From RGIG4097 sp937885645 (GTDB lineage Bacteria > Bacillota > Clostridia > Christensenellales > CAG-917): 64,000 bases of DNA. The notes under the pieces are model-generated. The model had not been told where the DNA came from. It worked only from the letters and a program-made list of their open reading frames with translations, and did not search any database. Of the stretch, positions 59,552 to 64,000 are shown piece by piece (the first letter of the stretch is position 1; every line of letters begins with the position of its first letter). The DNA lies in the NCBI GenBank assembly GCA_937885645.1, contig CALABJ010000020.1, positions 34,745-98,744 of the forward strand. Reading direction: 5' to 3'. Position numbers and translations under genes: made by a program.

Positions 59552-59587
59552 GCGCAACAAAATAAAAAACAAACCCAAAGGTGAGTT

Positions 59588-62008
59588 ATGAAAAAGCCAT
59601 CCATATCAAAACTTGTAAATTTCTTCATCGCCCTTGCACAAAGCACAGGGGGTGAGGTTGACCACTCGCGTCCTACCACAGAGGAGATGAGCCGTCTTGC
59701 CCGCAAAACCGGGGCAGAGGGTATAGTGCTCCTGAAAAACGACGGGGCACTGCCCTTGAAAGACAGCGACGTATTGTCAGTTTTCGGCAGAGTGCAAAAT
59801 GACTATTTTTACGTGGGCTACGGCAGTGGCGGTGACGTGAAACCTCCTTACAAGGTCAGCCTTATTGAGGGCATCAAAAACTCAGGCATCACTATAAACG
59901 AAAAACTTGCAGGCATATACAGCGACTGGTGCAAGAAAAATCCCCCCGATGAAGGATTTTGGGGACACTGGCCTTTGTGCTTCCCCGAAATGCCCATAAC
60001 AGACGACGTGGTGAAAGAGGCAAGTGCGTCATCAACAATCGCCGCGGTGGTCATAGGCAGAGCCGCCGGTGAAGATAGAGAGCAAAAACTGGTTAAAGGT
60101 GGTTATCTCCTCACCGATGACGAAAGAGCGTTGTTAGGAAAGGTGACAAACCACTTTGACAAGGTGGTTGTCCTTCTTGACGCAGGCAACATTATGGATA
60201 TGTCTTGGGTGGAGGAATACGGCGACAAACTGTCCGCAGTCCTCTATCTCTGGCAAGGTGGTATGGAAAGCGGAAACGCAGTGGCGGACGTCCTTTCAGG
60301 CAAGATCAACCCCAGCGGACACCTGACCGACACCATTGCAAGGAACTACGCCGACTATCCCTCATCAAAGGACTTTGGCAAGCGCAAATACAACAACTAT
60401 CGTGAAGACGTCTACGTCGGATATAGATATTTCTCCACCTTTGACGAGGGCGCTGTCATCTATCCCTTTGGCTACGGACTTTCATACACAACCTTTGACA
60501 CCAAGGGTGATTTCACCTTTGATGGCAAAAACGGACGTCTCTCCGTCACCGTGAAAAACACGGGGGATAGAGAAGGCAAAGAAGTGGCGCAAGTCTACGT
60601 AGAAGCACCTCAAGGAAAACTTGGCAAACCCCTCCGCAGTCTTGTGGCTTTTGCAAAGACAGACGATATCCCCGCAGGTGAAGAAAGCACCCTCGCCCTC
60701 ACCTTCAATCTTGACGACGTGGTGTCCTATGACGACAAAGGTCACACAGGCTACAAGAGTTGCTATATCGCAGAAGTTGGTGAATACAAAGTCTATCTTG
60801 GTGACAACGTCCGTGACGCAGTTCAAGTCGGCACTTTCACTCTTGACACCCCCTACGTTGTCAGCGCAGAGGAGTGTTGCCCTGTCCGTGCAGGGGCAGA
60901 GTTTGACGTGCTGTACCCTGTGGTGAAAGATGGCAAAATTGAAAAGGCATACAGAAAGGTGGCGGTGGAAAGCCGTTGTCTTAAAGACAGAATAACAAGC
61001 AGACTCCCCAAAGAAATTGAGCAGAAAGTGGACTTTAACATTGACTTTTGTGATGTTAAAGACGGTGTTGTGTCACTTGACCGCTTTATATCATCGCTTT
61101 CAGACACCGAACTTGAAATGCTCTCTCACGGGGATTATCGTATGAATAGCCCTCTTGGCACAAAGGGCAATGCAGGTGCATTTGGTGGAATATGCGACAG
61201 CCTCCGTGCTCGTCACGTGCCCCCTGTCACCACAACGGACGGACCTTCAGGCATACGCCTTTTGGTGGGGGCATCACTCCTTCCTTGTGGCACTGCCCTT
61301 GCTTCAACTTGGAACGAAAAGCTGGTTGAAGAGCTGTATTCCGCAGTGGGCAAAGAAATGGTTGCCCGAGGCAGTGACGTCCTTCTTGCCCCCGGCATGA
61401 ACATCCATCGTGACCCCCTTTGTGGCAGAAACTTTGAATACCTCAGTGAGGACCCCGTTGTGTCTGGCCGTATTGCCAGCGCAATAGTGAAGGGCGTGCA
61501 AAGTGAGGGTGTCAGTGCTTGTCCCAAACACTTTGCTTGCAACTCACAAGAGACCAACCGCAATCACAACGACAGCCGTGTCAGTGAAAGAGCACTACGC
61601 GAAATCTATCTCAAAGGATTCAAGATTGTTGTTGACGAGGCAAAGCCCAAACTCATCATGACCTCATACAACCGCATCAACAGCGTGCTCAACTCCAACA
61701 ACTATGACCTCACCACGTCCATACTCCGCAGAGAGTGGGGCTACACTGGCCTTGTGACAACAGACTGGTGGATGGTCAACGAGAAGTCGCCCGACTTTGA
61801 CGGAATCCGTGCAAATGCCTATCGCATACGTGGTCAAGTTGACGTGCTTATGCCCGGCGGAGATAGGCTCTTTGCAAAGGGCAACAACAGCACTTTGAAG
61901 GCGCTGAAAGAGGGCGCACTGACAAGAGGGGAACTTCAACGTGGTGCAAGAAACGTGTTGAACTTTATCCTTGACACTCCCGTCCTTCGCGACAAAATCA
62001 AGAAATAA
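59588..62008 (+). CDS. glycoside hydrolase family 3 beta-glucosidase-type enzyme, permuted domain order
   Basis: 806 aa. Domain order is inverted: the GH3 C-terminal (alpha/beta) domain comes first (GAEGIVLLKNDGALPLKDSD near 37, WQGGMESGNAVADVLSGKIN near 222), then a fibronectin-like domain (YPFGYGLSYTTF, 315-425), and only then the TIM-barrel domain with VTTTDGPSGIR, LAPGMNIHRDPLCGRNFEYL, KHFACNSQE, and the nucleophile Asp in VTTDWWMV (about 726). This permuted architecture is known in some gut GH3 enzymes. No signal peptide. Cleaves beta-linked glucose, xylose or similar. SD AAAGGTGAG. Confidence 0.88.
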   Translation: MKKPSISKLVNFFIALAQSTGGEVDHSRPTTEEMSRLARKTGAEGIVLLKNDGALPLKDSDVLSVFGRVQNDYFYVGYGSGGDVKPPYKVSLIEGIKNSGITINEKLAGIYSDWCKKNPPDEGFWGHWPLCFPEMPITDDVVKEASASSTIAAVVIGRAAGEDREQKLVKGGYLLTDDERALLGKVTNHFDKVVVLLDAGNIMDMSWVEEYGDKLSAVLYLWQGGMESGNAVADVLSGKINPSGHLTDTIARNYADYPSSKDFGKRKYNNYREDVYVGYRYFSTFDEGAVIYPFGYGLSYTTFDTKGDFTFDGKNGRLSVTVKNTGDREGKEVAQVYVEAPQGKLGKPLRSLVAFAKTDDIPAGEESTLALTFNLDDVVSYDDKGHTGYKSCYIAEVGEYKVYLGDNVRDAVQVGTFTLDTPYVVSAEECCPVRAGAEFDVLYPVVKDGKIEKAYRKVAVESRCLKDRITSRLPKEIEQKVDFNIDFCDVKDGVVSLDRFISSLSDTELEMLSHGDYRMNSPLGTKGNAGAFGGICDSLRARHVPPVTTTDGPSGIRLLVGASLLPCGTALASTWNEKLVEELYSAVGKEMVARGSDVLLAPGMNIHRDPLCGRNFEYLSEDPVVSGRIASAIVKGVQSEGVSACPKHFACNSQETNRNHNDSRVSERALREIYLKGFKIVVDEAKPKLIMTSYNRINSVLNSNNYDLTTSILRREWGYTGLVTTDWWMVNEKSPDFDGIRANAYRIRGQVDVLMPGGDRLFAKGNNSTLKALKEGALTRGELQRGARNVLNFILDTPVLRDKIKK

Positions 62009-62083
62009 CGACAATACGGCTCGCACAACATTAAAAGCATAAAACAAACTTATATCATATAAAAACAATATTAGGAGATATAT

Positions 62084-63772
62084 ATGAGAACAAAAGTAAG
62101 AGATTTGCCCTATGTGAGGGCTGACGTAAAGGCTCTTGAAAATGCCTTTGCAGAATTTGTCGAGGCAGAAAAGAACGCCAAGTCAGTTGACGACGTCCTT
62201 TCCGCCCGCAAAAAGTGGCTTGAAGCGGTGGAGGAAGCAACCACAAACGCATCAATCGCAATGAGCAGATACACTCTTGACACAAGAGACGAGTTTTATC
62301 TTGGTGAGCAAAACTTCTATGACGAAGTGTCACCTCTCCTTGGTGAATTTATGACAAAGTACGCAATGGTGATGATGGAAAGCAAATTCCGCCCTGAACT
62401 TGAAAAGATTTTGCCCGAAACAATCTATCCTATGTATGAGTGTCAAGTGAAATCCTTTAGCCCCGAAATCATACCCGATATGCAAGAGGAAAACGCTCTC
62501 ACCACCAAGTATGTCCAACTTCTGTCACAACTGACAACGGAGTGGCGCGGTGAAAAGAAACCTATCAGTTTCATCCGCGGATTCCTTGAAGACAAGGACA
62601 GAGAAGTGCGCAAATCAGCCGCAGAAGCCATAGACCGCGCTCTCGCTTCAGTCAGCGACCAATTTGACGGAATTTACGATGACCTTGTCAAAGTGCGTAC
62701 ACGCATGGCTAGAAAACTTGGCTATGACAACTATATCCAAATGGGCTACTATCGTATGGGCAGAATTGACTACAACGAAGAAATGGTCAAGGTGTTCCGC
62801 GACAACGTGAAGAACTCACTTGTGCCCGTCATCACAAAGATGAAACGCCGTGTGGCAGATGCTCTTGGCATTGACCAAATGCACTTCTATGACAATGACG
62901 TCATTGAAGGTGAAGGCAATCCTCGTCCTTATCCTGATGAACAAGGCATACTTCTTGCCGCAAAGGAAATGTACCGTGAAATGCATCCCGAAATCGGTGA
63001 TTTTATGGACAGCATGATGGAGGCAGAGGCCTTTGACGTCACCGCAAGAGACGGCAAGAGTGGAGGCGGATATTGCACCACCTTTGACAAATTCCGTCAA
63101 CCCTTCATCTTTGCCAACTTCAACGGCTCATCTGGTGACGTGGACGTTGTCACCCACGAGTTTGGTCATGCTCTTGCAATGAACTACGTCTTTGACCACG
63201 GCGACCCCGAAGTGGCAATTGGCTCAAGTGAAACCGCCGAAACCCACAGTATGTCAATGGAATTCTTCAGTTGGAAGTTTATGGACAAGTTCTTCAAGGA
63301 CGTGGACAGATATCACTACACCCACCTGTCTGGCGCGCTCACCTTTATCCCTTACGGCGTAATCGTGGACGAATTCCAACATATCGTGTATGGCAACCCC
63401 GATATGACCCCCGCAGAGAGAAATCAAGCATATCTTGACCTTGAAAAGAAATATCGCCCCTATCTTGACTACGAAGGACTGCCGTATCTTGGCAAAGGCA
63501 CAAGATGGCAATATCAATCCCACATCTATGAAAGCCCCTTCTACTATATCGACTACTGCCTTGCACAAGTTGTGGCGTTTGAATTTCTTGCCGAAATGCA
63601 AAAGGACTATGACGGCGCGCTGAAACGCTATATGGACCATTGCAAACGTGGTGGCAAATATGCCTTCAACAAACTTGTATCCCTCGCAGGGCTCAAGTCA
63701 CCCTTTGAGGACGGCGCACTTGACGAGATTGCAGGTGTTGTCGGTGACATTATAGACAGCTGTCGCAAATAA
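62084..63772 (+). CDS. pepF: M3 family oligoendopeptidase F
   Basis: 562 aa. Zinc motif HEFGH at residues 358-362 (VVTHEFGHALAMNY), the third ligand region ETHSMSMEFFSW, and the C-terminal helical lid with YQSHIYESPFYYIDYCLAQV. The length matches the shorter M3B oligopeptidases. It degrades short peptides in the cytoplasm. SD TTAGGAGATA. Repeat A4 begins at its stop codon. Confidence 0.93.
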   Translation: MRTKVRDLPYVRADVKALENAFAEFVEAEKNAKSVDDVLSARKKWLEAVEEATTNASIAMSRYTLDTRDEFYLGEQNFYDEVSPLLGEFMTKYAMVMMESKFRPELEKILPETIYPMYECQVKSFSPEIIPDMQEENALTTKYVQLLSQLTTEWRGEKKPISFIRGFLEDKDREVRKSAAEAIDRALASVSDQFDGIYDDLVKVRTRMARKLGYDNYIQMGYYRMGRIDYNEEMVKVFRDNVKNSLVPVITKMKRRVADALGIDQMHFYDNDVIEGEGNPRPYPDEQGILLAAKEMYREMHPEIGDFMDSMMEAEAFDVTARDGKSGGGYCTTFDKFRQPFIFANFNGSSGDVDVVTHEFGHALAMNYVFDHGDPEVAIGSSETAETHSMSMEFFSWKFMDKFFKDVDRYHYTHLSGALTFIPYGVIVDEFQHIVYGNPDMTPAERNQAYLDLEKKYRPYLDYEGLPYLGKGTRWQYQSHIYESPFYYIDYCLAQVVAFEFLAEMQKDYDGALKRYMDHCKRGGKYAFNKLVSLAGLKSPFEDGALDEIAGVVGDIIDSCRK

Positions 63773-63896
63773 AAACGCGCTATTTAGCGCCTAGTTTTGT
63801 CAAAGCCCTGATTTTCCACCCTCACGTACGCCAAGTACGCGTCGGCCGGCAAATTAGGGCTTTTTCGCACTATGCATCAAAATATCGCGTTTTTAG
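63770..63896. repeat. repeat A copy 4
   Basis: Begins at the TAA of pepF. Ends AAAAACGCGCTATTT and AAATATCGCGTTTTTA are nearly inverted; the 13-bp internal arms AAAGCCCTGATTT (63802-63814) and AAATTAGGGCTTT (63851-63863) pair with one G-U, a compensating change relative to A1. Confidence 0.8.
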
Positions 63897-63918
63897 AAAC
63901 GTATGGTCTATTAGAAGA

Positions 63919-64000
63919 GTTCTTATACAAGCACTTACTTGTTGCGAGACGGAACGCGAGGAGCAGCGGCGACGAGGAAGGGAGCGCCGAGCACCAGACG
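63919..64000 (+). repeat. repeat B copy 3 (runs off the window)
   Basis: First 82 bases of the B block, starting GTTCTTATACAAGCACTTAC and continuing through GAGGAGCAGCGGCGACGAGG to the window end. Placed 22 bp after A4, the same A+B arrangement as at 13.6-14.0 kb. Confidence 0.8.

Noticed and set aside
1..64000. tRNA, rRNA, CRISPR arrays, prophage or complete IS elements
   Set aside because: No cloverleaf-like segments in the gaps, no regular direct repeats with spacers, no transposase; the single serine recombinase has no phage neighbours.

Overview
The window is a gene-dense chromosomal segment of an endospore-forming, low-to-moderate GC Firmicute, most likely an uncultured gut Clostridia. 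Pointers are the housekeeping synteny (rpoD-trmK-nif3-like-zinc ribbon; rpsF-ssb-rpsR; mrnC-rlmB-sigH-like), a spread of sporulation and germination genes (gerA-gerB-gerC, spoIIR, sleB-ypeB, yabP-yabQ) and a plant/host-glycan metabolism set (GH2 beta-galactosidase, GH78 rhamnosidase, permuted GH3, fucose-isomerase-like protein, NagA, GPH and MFS transporters). I would guess Christensenellales or a relative, but the sequence alone does not prove it. No tRNA, rRNA, CRISPR array, prophage or complete insertion sequence was seen.

Layout. 1-7.3 kb: rpoD 3' end, trmK, nif3-like, zinc-ribbon protein, lacZ and thrS read as one + strand run. 7.3-13.6 kb: an MFS permease, a GPH sugar symporter behind a perfect TetR/RutR-type operator, a CtpE-like P-type ATPase and a PepSY lipoprotein. 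13.57-14.0 kb: the first copy of a composite repeat (A+B). 14-20.2 kb (minus strand): HemL-like aminotransferase plus SCP2-like protein, a geranylgeranyl-reductase-like flavoprotein, signal peptidase I, and an alpha/beta hydrolase that seems to lack its serine. 20.5-24.2 kb: gerABC operon. 24.3-27.7 kb: GtrA-like protein, M20 dipeptidase, rpsF-ssb-rpsR. 27.7-28.1 kb: second composite repeat. 28.2-33.1 kb: rhamnosidase and sugar-isomerase-like pair, then a PI-PLC-like anchored protein. 33.2-33.8 kb: a compact XRE repressor/small-protein module. 33.8-42.3 kb: sigH-like, rlmB, mrnC, transglutaminase-like lipoprotein, spoIIR, sleB-ypeB, zinc-ribbon membrane protein. 42.6-44.3 kb: cobalamin riboswitch driving a DUF4430-like lipoprotein and an ECF S component. 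44.4-49.4 kb: yabPQ, condensation-like acyltransferase, a short AlaRS, a PHP phosphatase. 49.5-55.7 kb: an Mpi-type invertase, two proteins sharing an unrecognised domain, and a two-component system. 55.9-63.8 kb: TetR, GDPD, NagA, a flavoprotein, GH3, oligopeptidase F; then a third A+B repeat runs off the end.

The observation I consider most interesting is regulatory. At least seven genes here have a recognisable sigma-A promoter (six with exactly 17 bp between -35 and -10) whose -10 box lies 6-7 bases before the ATG, with no Shine-Dalgarno sequence. The first base of the mRNA is therefore predicted to be at or next to the A of the start codon (leaderless mRNA). yabP and spoIIR show the same geometry with sigma-E-like and sigma-F-like promoters. 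The second is the A+B composite repeat: A has 17-19 bp terminal inverted repeats and begins directly at stop codons, and B is a roughly 240-bp block whose copies keep several hairpins but not a reading frame, so it looks like a structured RNA or a non-autonomous mobile element rather than a gene.
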